A program made the translations under genes and the position numbers. Positions 20,411-29,194 of a stretch of DNA of 64,000 bases are shown in pieces (positions within the stretch are counted from its first letter, which is position 1; every line of letters starts with the position of its first letter). The stretch comes from Pseudooceanicola sp. Its GTDB lineage: Bacteria; Pseudomonadota; Alphaproteobacteria; Rhodobacterales; Rhodobacteraceae. The notes under the pieces were generated by a model. It did no database searches. It was not told the origin of the DNA and saw only the letters and a program-made list of their open reading frames with translations. The stretch lies in the NCBI GenBank assembly GCA_002709085.1, contig PAPR01000025.1, forward strand, positions 33,796-97,795. Direction: 5' to 3'.

Positions 20411-20793
20411 GCCTGTGCCTCCTCTTTGGAGCGGGTTTTCAGGCCCTTGTGGACGACGTTACCTGCTCCGGCCATGGGCTGCACATCGAGAAATGCGGTC
20501 TCGTGCGGGCCCGGATGGCTGGACAGGCGGATTTTGACGGGGCGGATATTGACGGGGCGGATTGGGCCGGGCCGGATTGTAACGGGGCGGATGATGTCGT
20601 GCAGAATTTCGCTGCACAAGAGGGCTGCGTGCGCCCTGCCCGTCGTGACCCTGCATTGGCCCGGCGCGCGCCGGGCGACTGGGGCGCGGCGTGGCCGGAA
20701 ATCATTGCCATGCGGCACGCCCTGCTCCATCAGCCGCGCGGCCGTTTGCCTGACGACAAGCGTCCGCTGGTATGATCCGCGCGGCTCAAACAT
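20407..20793 (-). CDS. uncertain 128-residue repeat-containing ORF between the flavodoxin-like gene and mccB
   Basis: This frame tiles the interval exactly: its ATG forms TGATG with the stop of the upstream gene and its stop overlaps the mccB start (ATGA). Third positions are roughly 75-80 percent G/C. The product is Arg/Pro-rich with a short IRPV(T/N/K) repeat in the middle and no recognisable domain. The opposite strand also has an open frame (20449-20775) reading the same repeat as ADxxG pentapeptides, so the coding strand is not settled. If neither is translated, the 382 bases are an intercistronic spacer. Confidence 0.35.
   Translation of the reverse strand: MFEPRGSYQRTLVVRQTAARLMEQGVPHGNDFRPRRAPVARRAPGQCRVTTGRAHAALLCSEILHDIIRPVTIRPGPIRPVNIRPVKIRLSSHPGPHETAFLDVQPMAGAGNVVHKGLKTRSKEEAQA
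20530..20589. repeat. four tandem 15-bp repeats
   Basis: Four consecutive 15-base units: GATTTTGACGGGGCG, GATATTGACGGGGCG, GATTGGGCCGGGCCG and GATTGTAACGGGGCG, with partial degenerate units on each side. Because 15 is a multiple of three the array stays in frame on both strands. It encodes DxxGA-type pentapeptides on the plus strand and IRPVx on the minus strand. Confidence 0.85.
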
Positions 20794-21512
20794 CAGCTGC
20801 GATACTCGGGGTTTTCAAAGCCGAACCTTGCGCCCGCCGACCAGGCGTTGCGATCATTCCCCTCGTTGGGATAGCCGCCAGCGTCGCGCAGGATGCGCGC
20901 CAGATGCATCAGGTTCCAGGTCATGATCGTCGTGTTGCGCTGGGTGAATTCGTTGTCGAACCCCGCTCGGGAGCCGTCATCCATCTCGTCGCCATAAGAC
21001 GGCCCTGGCCCCGCCTCGCCGATCCAGCCGCTGTCTGCCTGTGGCGGAATGGAATAGCCCAGATGGTTGAGCGCGAATCCAAGGCTCATGGCGGCATGCT
21101 TGATCCCGTCCTCATTGCCTGTGATGACACAACCGCCGACCTTGTTGTAATAGACCGACTGGCCCTTGTCGTTCAGCTCACCACTCATCGCGTAGAGCCG
21201 TTCAATCAGCACCCGGCACACCGAGCTTTCCTCGCCCAGCCAGAGCGGCGTGCCGATCACAAGAATGTCCGCCGCCTTGACCTTTTCCCAGATCCTGGGC
21301 CAATCGTCCCGGTCCCAGCCATGCTCGGTCATGTCAGGATAGACCCCAGGCGGCACCTGATGGTCGAGTAGGTAAAGGTGTTCGATATCCACCCCCTCCC
21401 CCTGCATGATCTTGCTGGAGGCCGCGAGCAGCAACGCCGTATGACTGTCTGAGGGCTGCTTCTTGAGCGAGGTGTTGATGTAGAGCGCTTTCAGTCCGGA
21501 AAAATCCGTCAT
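20793..21512 (-). CDS. flavodoxin-fold NAD(P)H-dependent FMN reductase-like protein
   Basis: A 239-residue soluble protein. The N-terminal KALYINTSLKKQPSDSHT fits the phosphate-binding loop of NADPH-dependent FMN reductases, followed by ADILVIGTPLWLGEESS (about residues 83-99) and a GGCVITGNEDGIKHAAM segment near 127. It probably binds FMN and performs quinone or flavin reduction. It lies in the ivd-mcc operon, overlapping the DUF1622 gene by 4 bases. It may recycle a flavin or quinone partner of isovaleryl-CoA dehydrogenase, but that is inference. Confidence 0.8.
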   Translation of the reverse strand: MTDFSGLKALYINTSLKKQPSDSHTALLLAASSKIMQGEGVDIEHLYLLDHQVPPGVYPDMTEHGWDRDDWPRIWEKVKAADILVIGTPLWLGEESSVCRVLIERLYAMSGELNDKGQSVYYNKVGGCVITGNEDGIKHAAMSLGFALNHLGYSIPPQADSGWIGEAGPGPSYGDEMDDGSRAGFDNEFTQRNTTIMTWNLMHLARILRDAGGYPNEGNDRNAWSAGARFGFENPEYRS

Positions 21513-21907
21513 TCACCGAGTTCCTTCTTTAGTTGATCGAGTTCTCGATCAAGGAAGTAGGACGTGATCGACCGTATGACGACCAATAGCAAAAGAAACA
21601 TCAGGTCGGCGAAGGCGAGGCTCAGCGCGGTGTGGATCACGTCAGACACGATGAAAAGCTCGAGTCCGGCCAGAATATAGCGCCCCAGTTCAATGCGTTC
21701 GCGGTTGGTTCTGCTCACCCTGTCCTGGCCCCGGCGCGCGATTTCGGCCACCGCTACGCCGATGATGAATCGCCCGGCGCCGATCAATAGCAGAATGATC
21801 GCCGCGACGTCGATGAAGGCCGCGAGCCATTCGAGCACCTGAACCAGCCAGTGGAGCTGCCCGTGCAGGATACCGCCCTCCTGCTCCATTTTGAACAAGG
21901 CTTCCAT
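21509..21907 (-). CDS. DUF1622-like membrane protein
   Basis: A 132-residue inner-membrane protein with about three hydrophobic helices (residues about 25-50, 78-93 and 96-115). The segment RERIELGRYILAGLELFIVSDVI is characteristic of the DUF1622 family as I recall it. The C-terminal tail is charged (LDRELDQLKKELGE). It is 7 bases downstream of ivd and overlaps the next gene by 4 bases. Function unknown. Confidence 0.85.
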   Translation of the reverse strand: MEALFKMEQEGGILHGQLHWLVQVLEWLAAFIDVAAIILLLIGAGRFIIGVAVAEIARRGQDRVSRTNRERIELGRYILAGLELFIVSDVIHTALSLAFADLMFLLLLVVIRSITSYFLDRELDQLKKELGE

Positions 21908-21914
21908 GGCGTGC

Positions 21915-23078
21915 TTACTCCATGCTTGCCATCAGCTCACGACCGATCAACATCCGGCGAATTTCAGAGGTTCCGGCGCCGATTTCCATCAGCTTGGCAT
22001 CCCGGAAGATACGCCCCACGGGATTGTCGTTGAGATAGCCCGCCCCGCCCATGGCCTGCACGGCCTGATGTGCCACGACCATCGCCTCCTCGGAGGCATA
22101 GAGCACGCAGGCGGCGGCGTCCTGACGCGTAACCTCGCCCCGGTCGCAGGCCTTGGCGACCTCGTAGACATAGGCGCGCGCGGAGTTCATCTTGGTGTAC
22201 ATGTCCGCGATCTTGCCCTGCATCAGCTGGAAATTTCCGATGGGCTGGCCGAACTGGGTGCGGTCGCGCATGTAGGGCATGATCTCGTCCAGGCAGGCGG
22301 CCATGATGCCAGTGCCGATGCCCGACAGGACGACCCGTTCGTAATCAAGCCCCGACATCAGGACGCGCACGCCCTTGCCCTCTTCGCCCAGCACGTTCTC
22401 GAAGGGGACCTCCACATTGTCAAAGATCAGCTCGGCCGTGTTCGATCCGCGCATCCCGAGCTTGTCGAAATGGGGGGATGTCGAAAACCCGGTCATGGAC
22501 TTTTCGATGAGGAAGGCAGTGATGCCATTGGATCCGGCGTCCGCATCCGTCTTGGCGTAGACGACCAGCGTGTCGGCGTCCGGGCCATTGGTGATCCAGT
22601 ACTTGTTGCCGTTCAACCGGTAATGATCGTTGCGCTTTTCGGCCCGCATCTTCATCGACACCACGTCCGAGCCGGCGGCGGGTTCGGACATCGCCAAGGC
22701 GCCGACATGATCGCCCGCGACGAGTCCGGGCAGGTATCTCCGGCGCTGATCATCCGTGCCGTTCAGCTTGATCTGATTGACGCAGAGGTTGGAGTGCGCG
22801 CCGTAGGACAACGAAACAGAGGCCGAGGCCCGCGCGATTTCCTCAACCGCGATCACATGGGCGAGATAGGACATGCCCGCGCCGCCGAATTCTTCCGGCA
22901 CGGTGATCCCGAGAAGGCCGAGATCGCCCATCTCTTTCCAAAGTGCAGCGGGAAATTCGTTGCTCGAGTCGATCTCGGATGCCATGGGTTTGATCCGCTC
23001 CTGGGCGAACCGGTGCACCATATCGCGCAGGGCATTCACGTCCTCGCCCAGATCGAACGTCATCGACGCGTTGAACAT
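21915..23078 (-). CDS. ivd: isovaleryl-CoA dehydrogenase
   Basis: An acyl-CoA dehydrogenase of 387 residues that oxidises isovaleryl-CoA to 3-methylcrotonyl-CoA with FAD, passing electrons to ETF. The ACAD pattern is clear: [18 protein letters not shown] (about 129-146), [18 protein letters not shown], and [19 protein letters not shown]. The isovaleryl-specific catalytic glutamate sits in [11 protein letters not shown] (E247), the position typical of IVD rather than the C-terminal Glu of other ACADs. The start is the ATG preceded by GAGGAGG; the frame is open upstream but without matching sequence. It is first in the leucine-catabolic operon. Confidence 0.93.
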   Translation of the reverse strand: MFNASMTFDLGEDVNALRDMVHRFAQERIKPMASEIDSSNEFPAALWKEMGDLGLLGITVPEEFGGAGMSYLAHVIAVEEIARASASVSLSYGAHSNLCVNQIKLNGTDDQRRRYLPGLVAGDHVGALAMSEPAAGSDVVSMKMRAEKRNDHYRLNGNKYWITNGPDADTLVVYAKTDADAGSNGITAFLIEKSMTGFSTSPHFDKLGMRGSNTAELIFDNVEVPFENVLGEEGKGVRVLMSGLDYERVVLSGIGTGIMAACLDEIMPYMRDRTQFGQPIGNFQLMQGKIADMYTKMNSARAYVYEVAKACDRGEVTRQDAAACVLYASEEAMVVAHQAVQAMGGAGYLNDNPVGRIFRDAKLMEIGAGTSEIRRMLIGRELMASME

Positions 23079-23098
23079 GCAGACCTCCTCCAGTTTAT

Positions 23099-23112
23099 TG
23101 AACAGTCGTTCA
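23099..23112. promoter_or_regulatory. palindromic operator candidate upstream of ivd
   Basis: TGAAC-AGTC-GTTCA, with flanking TT/AA also symmetric, lies 21-34 bases before the ivd ATG. On the minus strand a TTGACC (23139-23144) lies upstream, so the palindrome would sit at or just after the -10/start region, a repressor position. Leucine-pathway operons in proteobacteria are often controlled by MerR-type LiuR or TetR-type LiuQ/PsrA; no regulator gene is in the window. Confidence 0.45.
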
Positions 23113-23232
23113 TAAAAGAACCACAACCCGCGCGTCGGGTCAAGCACGGGAACCGTGAAAGGCAGGGTGGCGTTGGTCAGGCAATGGCGAATAACGCCGC
23201 CTGACCCAATCTCAACCTTGAACGGAGAGACC

Positions 23233-23709
23233 ATGACCCACGATCCAAACAAACTGATCGAAGACTTCTGGGACCATATCGACGACACCCGCGCCGTCAT
23301 GCTGGACATCGATGGACGCATGATGCCGATGTCGCCGCAACTGGACGACGACGAGCGCGTCATCTGGTTCATCACTGCCGAAGGGACCGACGCCTACAAG
23401 GCTGCACAAGGCTCTGGTCGCGTCCGCCTCGTCGCGGCGGATTCCAGCGCAAAGCTCTATGCCGACGTGCAAGGCAGCCTGACGGTCGCCAACAACCCCG
23501 ACAAGCTGGACGAGATATGGTCGCCCGTCGCTGCCGCATGGTTCGATGACGGTCGCGAAGACGACGATGTGCGCCTGCTGGCCTTCCGCCCGACCGAGGG
23601 CGAGATCTGGACCACCGATGGCGCCGCCGGGTTCCTTTATGAGGTGGCCAAGGCGAACATGACCGAGGCCAAGCCGGATATGGGGGACCACGGGCGCGTC
23701 ACGTTCTGA
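23233..23709 (+). CDS. pyridoxamine 5'-phosphate oxidase-like (general stress protein 26 family)
   Basis: A 158-residue split-barrel flavin-binding protein starting [19 protein letters not shown]. It shows the pattern of the stress-protein-26 group: [54 protein letters not shown] and a [16 protein letters not shown] segment. It probably binds FMN or a deazaflavin/haem-type ligand; its substrate is unknown. The start ATG follows a GGAGAG motif. It is transcribed divergently from ivd and ends before a strong terminator. Confidence 0.85.
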   Translation: MTHDPNKLIEDFWDHIDDTRAVMLDIDGRMMPMSPQLDDDERVIWFITAEGTDAYKAAQGSGRVRLVAADSSAKLYADVQGSLTVANNPDKLDEIWSPVAAAWFDDGREDDDVRLLAFRPTEGEIWTTDGAAGFLYEVAKANMTEAKPDMGDHGRVTF

Positions 23710-23753
23710 GACCGCTCGCGATATATTTTCTGGGCCTGCAGATGGCCCGACAC

Positions 23754-23784
23754 ACGCGGCGTTGAATTTTCAGCGCCGCGTTTT
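23754..23784 (+). terminator. rho-independent terminator
   Basis: ACGCGGCG-T-TGAA, a 2-base loop, then TTCA-G-CGCCGCGT followed by TTT. The stem is long and nearly perfect, and the T-run points in the plus direction, so it ends the gene at 23233-23709. Confidence 0.8.
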
Positions 23785-23810
23785 GCCCATTCGTTGAAGA
23801 TCGCCCAAGG

Positions 23811-25028
23811 TCAGCCTGTCCCGCCCTGCCAGACCGCGCCCACCTCGGCCCGGATGATACGGGCCAGCGTATCGCAATCCTCCAGCGAAAAGGTCAGCGG
23901 CAGGCGCATATCGACGATGGACTCCAGGATCCGATCCGTTTTGGGCATCGCCTCAGACGGGGCATAGCGCCAACTGTCATAGCGGGAGGTGAATCCGGTC
24001 GGCTCTGCCCCGCCGAACCACTTCAATTCGACACCTCGCGCGGCGCAACGCTGCAAGACCTGGTCTATGGCTTGATCTGACCAGTCGAGCAGCAGAAACT
24101 GGATCGAGGACCCGACATATCGCTCCTGTTCTGGACGCTCGATCAGCGTCAGGCCGGGCGTGTCGCGCAACCCCTCCTCAACCCGCCCATAGCGTTCATT
24201 CCAGCGCCCGCATTGCGCAGAAAGGTTGCGCAGCTGCGGTCGCAGGATAGCCGCGCGAAGATTATCCATCCGCCCCGAGACGTTGGGCGTGACATATTTG
24301 GCCGCCTCATAGGCGTCCGGGCCCGGCGCGGCGAGGTGCCGCTCGTATAGCATATAGCTGCCCGACAGGATCACCGCGCGTGCCATCAGGTCGGAATCGT
24401 CAGAGGTGACGAACCCACCCTCGCCGGAATTAAGATGTTTGTAGGTCTGCGTGGAATAGCACGCCGCCACCCCATGCCGACCCGAAGGCACGCCACGCCA
24501 CGCAGCACCCATCGTGTGCGCGCAATCCTCGATCACCCGGACCCCGGCTATGTCGCAGATCGCCATCAGTCGATCCATGTCACAGATGTGACCCCGCATG
24601 TGGCTGAGCAGGAGGACCTTGGCCCGACCCTCGAACGCGTCAGAATCAAGCCGTTGCGCGAGGTGATCCAGGTCGATGACCAGCCCTTCGGTCACACCGA
24701 CATAGACCGGCACCGCGCCGAGCGAAGCAATCGCCCCCGGCACCGGCGCAAGGGTGAAAGCGTTGGTCAAAACCGCGTCGCCCGCGCGCACCCCCGCCGC
24801 ACGCAGGGCTGTCGCGATCGCCGCACCGCCGGATGCGGTCGCCAGGGCGTAGCGCGCGCCCATGGCTTCGGCGAACTCCTGCTCCAGCAGCGCGACATCG
24901 CCCGCCTCACCGTCCGCGACGTTGTAACGGTGCAGCCGGCCACTTCGCATGACAGCAACTGCGGCGTCGATGGCCTCTTCGGGGATTGGCTCCTGCTGAG
25001 TGAAAGAGCCTGTGAAAATCTCTGGCAT
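23811..25028 (-). CDS. DegT/DnrJ/EryC1/StrS-type PLP-dependent aminotransferase
   Basis: A 405-residue fold-type I aminotransferase of the sugar-aminotransferase family. PLP contacts are visible: SGGAAIATALRAAG (about 66-79), VIEDCAHTMGAAW (about 165-177, cofactor Asp168) and the Schiff-base Lys197 in STQTYKHLNSGEGGFV. Family members aminate keto-sugars for LPS or antibiotic building blocks. Here it stands alone: no nucleotide-sugar dehydratase or glycosyltransferase is adjacent, so the substrate cannot be inferred. The end is 27 bases beyond a plus-strand terminator. Confidence 0.9.
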   Translation of the reverse strand: MPEIFTGSFTQQEPIPEEAIDAAVAVMRSGRLHRYNVADGEAGDVALLEQEFAEAMGARYALATASGGAAIATALRAAGVRAGDAVLTNAFTLAPVPGAIASLGAVPVYVGVTEGLVIDLDHLAQRLDSDAFEGRAKVLLLSHMRGHICDMDRLMAICDIAGVRVIEDCAHTMGAAWRGVPSGRHGVAACYSTQTYKHLNSGEGGFVTSDDSDLMARAVILSGSYMLYERHLAAPGPDAYEAAKYVTPNVSGRMDNLRAAILRPQLRNLSAQCGRWNERYGRVEEGLRDTPGLTLIERPEQERYVGSSIQFLLLDWSDQAIDQVLQRCAARGVELKWFGGAEPTGFTSRYDSWRYAPSEAMPKTDRILESIVDMRLPLTFSLEDCDTLARIIRAEVGAVWQGGTG

Positions 25029-25238
25029 GTTGTCTCCTGCGGGCGGAGTGTGGGAGTGTGGCGGGGCGGCTTGGAGGCGTCAATCCGCGCCACTGTCGGC
25101 TGTTAACGCTAATGCTGCGAGCGGATGGGGATCGCGGCCAGGCCTGTGCAGGGCTGGCGATGAGCGGAGCGAAGTCTGCGAAACAGCCCGAGAACCGGCG
25201 TAAGGCAGGTCGCACCGCGACCCCGGTTTGATGGACGC

Positions 25239-25901
25239 TCAGGGCCAGAACCCCTGCACGACGCCCGGCAGATGATCGAAGTGGTCAATCAACGCCTCGG
25301 GGAGGAGCGCTGCCATATCCTCACCGCTTGGCCCGAAGGTGACGAGGATGGAATGCACCCCGGCGGCGCGCGCGGTGTTGCGGTCGGTGTCGCTGTCCCC
25401 GACGAGACAGGCGATGGTTGGATCGCCCCCTGCCCGGCGCACCGCCTCGCGCAGAGGCTCAGGGTCGGGCTTGCGCACCGGCAATGTGTCCGCCCCGATG
25501 ATCGCGGCGAATTCGTCCAGCACGCCCAGCTCGTTCAGCAGGGTGCGGGCCAGCGCCTCGGGCTTGTTGGTGCAGATCGCGACGCTGTGGCCGGCGGATT
25601 TCAGGGCCGTGATCGCCTCCGTCGCGCCGGGGTTGAGACGGGTGTGCACGGCGATTGCTTCGGCATAAGCGCTCAACAGCAGGGGGTACTGGCGGTCGAT
25701 CTCTGCCGCATCCTCTGCTCGGCCCATGCGCTCCATCCCCAGACGCAGCATCGCCCGCCCGCCGCGCAGGGCCGTGCCCGCGTCATCCGGGGTCAGTATC
25801 GCGCCCGCGCCCATGCCGGAAAAACAGCTGTTCGCCGCCGCCAGCAGGTCGCCGCTGGTATCCGCCAGCGTGCCATCCAGGTCGAAAACAATCGTGGCCA
25901 T
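25239..25901 (-). CDS. gph: phosphoglycolate phosphatase-like HAD hydrolase
   Basis: A 220-residue HAD phosphatase. Motif I is FDLDGTLADT with nucleophile D7 and acid D9. Motif II is in VAICTNKP and motif IV in CLVGDSDTDRNTARAAG, followed by ILVTFG. A helical cap lies between residues about 15 and 85. The likely role is removal of 2-phosphoglycolate; other small phosphates are possible. The start MATIVFDLDG is chosen because the upstream extension is outside the domain. It is divergent from glmU, with 119 bases between. Confidence 0.85.
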   Translation of the reverse strand: MATIVFDLDGTLADTSGDLLAAANSCFSGMGAGAILTPDDAGTALRGGRAMLRLGMERMGRAEDAAEIDRQYPLLLSAYAEAIAVHTRLNPGATEAITALKSAGHSVAICTNKPEALARTLLNELGVLDEFAAIIGADTLPVRKPDPEPLREAVRRAGGDPTIACLVGDSDTDRNTARAAGVHSILVTFGPSGEDMAALLPEALIDHFDHLPGVVQGFWP

Positions 25902-25956
25902 CCGGTTTCCCTGCCCTGTTGTTACGGGCCGAAACCCAAGTTGAACCGCGCAGCCC

Positions 25957-25984
25957 TTGCAAGGCCGCGTCATCCGGATAAAAC
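25957..25984 (+). promoter_or_regulatory. possible promoter of glmU-glmS
   Basis: TTGCAA (25957-25962), a 16-base spacer, then TAAAAC (25979-25984), 36 bases before the glmU ATG. An AAGGGG Shine-Dalgarno sequence lies about 8 bases before the ATG. By-eye prediction. Confidence 0.4.
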
Positions 25985-26020
25985 GGCCGCGACAGAAAAA
26001 CAATGTAAGGGGTTAACAGC

Positions 26021-27370
26021 ATGAGCATTGCACTCGTCATTCTGGCGGCGGGGCAAGGGACACGGATGAACTCCGACTTGCCCAAGGTGCTGCATCAGAT
26101 CGCGGGGGCACCCATGCTGGTCCACGCCATCCGCGCCGGCGAGCCGCTAGAGCCGTCGCGCATCGTCGTCGTCACCGGCCATGGCGGCGAAGCGGTCGGC
26201 AAGGCCGCGCTCAACTATCAACCCGGCATCGAAATTGCGGTTCAGGATCAACAACTTGGCACCGCACATGCTGTGGCGAAGGCGCGCGATGCCCTAAAGG
26301 GGTTCGAGGGCGATGTAATCGTTTTGTACGGCGACACGCCTTTTATCCGTCCCGGAACCCTGGAGCAGATGCAGGCCGCACGTGCGGCGCATGATGTTGT
26401 CGTGCTGGGGTTCGAGGCTGCCGATCCGGGCCGCTACGGACGGCTCGTCATGGACGGTCAGAACCTGGAACGGATCGTCGAGTTCAAGGACGCCACCGAG
26501 GAGGAGCGCCGCATCACGCTTTGCAATTCCGGCGTCGTGGCGGCCAATGCGGACGTCCTCTTTGATCTGATCGACGGGGTCAGCAATGAAAACGCCTCGG
26601 GCGAATACTACCTGACCGACATCGTAGGGTTGGCGCGGTCACGTGGCCTCTCCGCCGGGACCGTCACCTGCGCGGAGGCCGAGACCATGGGCGTGAATTC
26701 GCGCGCCGAACTCACCGTCGCCGAAGGGCTGTTCCAGGCCCGCGCGCGAGCCGAGGCGCTGGAGGACGGGGTAACGCTTGTGGCCCCCGAAACCGTGTAT
26801 TTCGCCTATGACACAGCGATTGGACGCGACAGCCTGGTGGAGCCGAACGTGGTTTTCGGGCCCGGCGCGTCGATCGAATCCGGAGTTAAAATTCGCGCGT
26901 TTTCGCACCTTGAGGGCTGCCATGTCAGCCGGGGCGGCGTCATCGGCCCCTATGCCCGCCTGCGCCCCGGCGCGGAACTGGCCGAAGATGTGAAGGTCGG
27001 CAACTTTGTGGAAATCAAGGCCGCGAGGGTGGATCGCGCCGCCAAGATCAATCACCTCACCTATATCGGGGACGCGGAAATCGGCGAAGAGGCCAACATC
27101 GGCGCCGGCACCGTGACGTGCAATTACGACGGCGTGCTCAAGCATACCACTCGCATCGGCGCGCGCGCCTTCATCGGCTCCTCGACCATGCTGGTCGCCC
27201 CGGTTTCCATCGGCGATGACGCGATGACCGGATCGGGGTCCGTCATCACGCAGGATGTCGAACCCGGCGCATTGGCGCTGGGCCGGTCGCGGCAAGTAAC
27301 AAAACCGGGCCTCGCAAGAAGATTATTTGAAGTACTTAAGAAAAAAAAACGAGATCAAGGAACGCATTGA
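26021..27370 (+). CDS. glmU: bifunctional UDP-N-acetylglucosamine pyrophosphorylase / glucosamine-1-phosphate N-acetyltransferase
   Basis: Makes UDP-GlcNAc for peptidoglycan and lipid A. It has 449 residues. The N-terminal nucleotidyltransferase motif LAAGQGTRMNSDLPKVLHQ is at residues 8-26, with YGDTPFIRP near 106. The C-terminal left-handed beta-helix carries GEEANIGAGTVTCNYDGVLKH (about 359-379), the acetyltransferase site. The 3' end contains a run of nine A bases (KKKK) just before the stop. Its TGA is immediately followed by the glmS ATG, so both enzymes of the pathway are coupled. Confidence 0.97.
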   Translation: MSIALVILAAGQGTRMNSDLPKVLHQIAGAPMLVHAIRAGEPLEPSRIVVVTGHGGEAVGKAALNYQPGIEIAVQDQQLGTAHAVAKARDALKGFEGDVIVLYGDTPFIRPGTLEQMQAARAAHDVVVLGFEAADPGRYGRLVMDGQNLERIVEFKDATEEERRITLCNSGVVAANADVLFDLIDGVSNENASGEYYLTDIVGLARSRGLSAGTVTCAEAETMGVNSRAELTVAEGLFQARARAEALEDGVTLVAPETVYFAYDTAIGRDSLVEPNVVFGPGASIESGVKIRAFSHLEGCHVSRGGVIGPYARLRPGAELAEDVKVGNFVEIKAARVDRAAKINHLTYIGDAEIGEEANIGAGTVTCNYDGVLKHTTRIGARAFIGSSTMLVAPVSIGDDAMTGSGSVITQDVEPGALALGRSRQVTKPGLARRLFEVLKKKKRDQGTH

Positions 27371-29194
27371 ATGTGTGGAATTATCGGTTATCTCGGCAAG
27401 CATGAGGCTGCGCCTTTCCTTGTCGAGGCCCTGAAACGGCTGGAATATCGCGGATATGATAGCGCCGGCATCGCAACGGTGGAGGACGGCGCGCTGGATC
27501 GCCGCCGCGCGGTCGGCAAGCTGGTCAACCTCTCGGATCTCCTCGTGCATGAGCCGCTGGCCGGTAAGGCCGGGATCGGTCACACCAGATGGGCGACGCA
27601 CGGCGAACCCTCGACGCGCAACGCCCATCCGCACAAGGCCGGCCCCGTCGCTGTCGTGCATAACGGTATCATCGAGAATTACCGCCATTTTCGCGCCGAA
27701 CTCGCCGCGGCGGACATCGAATTTCATACTGATACCGACACCGAAACCGTGGCGCTGATGGCGGCGCATTACATCGCGAACGGCGATTCACCACGTGTGG
27801 CGGTCGAACGGCTGCTGGCGCGGCTTGAAGGGGCCTATGCACTGGCCTTCCTGTTTGAGGGCGAAGACGATCTGATGATCGCGGCGCGCAAGGGCTCCCC
27901 CCTTGCGATTGGTCATGGGGACGGTGAGAATTACATCGGCTCGGACGCCATCGCGCTCGCCCCGCTGACCGACCGGATCACCTACCTCGAAGAAGGGGAC
28001 ATGGCAGTCCTGACCCGCACTTCGATCGAAATCCGGGACGCCGAGGGCAACCTCGCCAATCGCGAGATGCGCACGATTGAGCGAGACAAGGCCATGGTGG
28101 ACAAGGCAGGGCACAAGCACTTCATGTCCAAGGAAATCGCCGAGCAGCCACAGGTGATCGCGCAGACCATCGGGCATTACTTCGGCGCGGGCGGGCATGA
28201 AATTCAGTTTCCCACGGATCAGGTGGATTTCACCGGCGTGAACCGGATGGTGTTGGTCGCTTGCGGTACGGCCTTCTATGCCTGTCTGACGGCGAAATAC
28301 TGGATCGAACGGCTGGCAGGGATCCCCGTTGAGGTCGATGTCGCATCCGAATTCCGCTACCGCGCCCCCCCCATCGGGCCTGGCACGGTCGCCCTGTTCG
28401 TCAGCCAGTCCGGCGAGACCGCCGACACGCTGGCCGCGCTGCGCTATTGTCAGGGCAAGGCGGACCGGATCCTGTCGGTCATCAACGTTCCCGAAAGCTC
28501 CATCGCACGGGAAAGCGACGTGGCGCTGCCCATCCTCGCCGGGACCGAAATCGGTGTCGCCTCAACCAAGGCGTTCACCTGCCAGTTGACCGTTCTGCTG
28601 ATCCTCGCGATGGAGGCAGGCCGCCAGCGTGGCACCTTGAGCGACGTAAGGCAAGCGGATCTGGTGGCCGCCCTGCGCGGATTGCCCTCGCGTCTGAACC
28701 TCGCGCTCGACGGCGAAGCGGTGGTCGAGGCCGTTTCGCAAGATTTGGCCGAGGCGCGTGACGTTCTGTTCCTCGGGCGCGGACAGATGTTCCCTCTCGC
28801 ACTGGAAGGCGCGCTGAAACTGAAAGAAATCAGCTACATTCACGCCGAAGCCTACGCCAGCGGAGAGCTGAAGCATGGGCCAATCGCCCTCGTCGATCCA
28901 CACATGCCGGTGGTCATCATGGCACCGCGCGACGCGCTGTTCGACAAGACGGTTTCCAACATGCAGGAGGTTATGGCGCGCGGCGGCAAGATCGTGCTGA
29001 TCTCGGACAAGGCAGGGCTGGAGATCGCCGGCGAAGGGCTGTGGCGCAGTATCGAGATGCCCGAGATCGAGGACATCCTCGCCCCGATCCTCTATGCCGT
29101 TCCGGCACAGCAACTGGCCTATCACACCGCCGTCGCCAAGGGCACGGACGTGGATCAGCCGCGCAACCTCGCCAAATCGGTAACGGTGGAATGA
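27371..29194 (+). CDS. glmS: glutamine-fructose-6-phosphate aminotransferase (isomerizing)
   Basis: Makes glucosamine-6-phosphate from fructose-6-phosphate and glutamine, the first step of UDP-GlcNAc synthesis. It has 607 residues. The catalytic N-terminal Cys follows Met1 (MCGIIGYLG) in an Ntn glutaminase domain with RWATHGEPSTRNAHPH. Two SIS domains follow, with VSQSGETADTLAALR and ASTKAFTCQL. The C-terminus is KGTDVDQPRNLAKSVTVE, the usual family ending. It overlaps the alkylation-repair gene by 4 bases. I see no glmS ribozyme upstream, as expected outside Firmicutes. Confidence 0.98.
   Translation: MCGIIGYLGKHEAAPFLVEALKRLEYRGYDSAGIATVEDGALDRRRAVGKLVNLSDLLVHEPLAGKAGIGHTRWATHGEPSTRNAHPHKAGPVAVVHNGIIENYRHFRAELAAADIEFHTDTDTETVALMAAHYIANGDSPRVAVERLLARLEGAYALAFLFEGEDDLMIAARKGSPLAIGHGDGENYIGSDAIALAPLTDRITYLEEGDMAVLTRTSIEIRDAEGNLANREMRTIERDKAMVDKAGHKHFMSKEIAEQPQVIAQTIGHYFGAGGHEIQFPTDQVDFTGVNRMVLVACGTAFYACLTAKYWIERLAGIPVEVDVASEFRYRAPPIGPGTVALFVSQSGETADTLAALRYCQGKADRILSVINVPESSIARESDVALPILAGTEIGVASTKAFTCQLTVLLILAMEAGRQRGTLSDVRQADLVAALRGLPSRLNLALDGEAVVEAVSQDLAEARDVLFLGRGQMFPLALEGALKLKEISYIHAEAYASGELKHGPIALVDPHMPVVIMAPRDALFDKTVSNMQEVMARGGKIVLISDKAGLEIAGEGLWRSIEMPEIEDILAPILYAVPAQQLAYHTAVAKGTDVDQPRNLAKSVTVE

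Noticed and set aside
24435..25106. Plus-strand ORF opposite the DegT-type gene
   Set aside because: The aminotransferase is unambiguous; the opposing frame has Arg/His-rich shadow composition.
26639..27295. Minus-strand ORF opposite glmU
   Set aside because: Lies entirely inside glmU and has no domain.
27300..27371. glmS ribozyme or riboswitch before glmS
   Set aside because: glmS starts immediately after the glmU stop, leaving no room for a leader, and the ribozyme is a Firmicutes feature.
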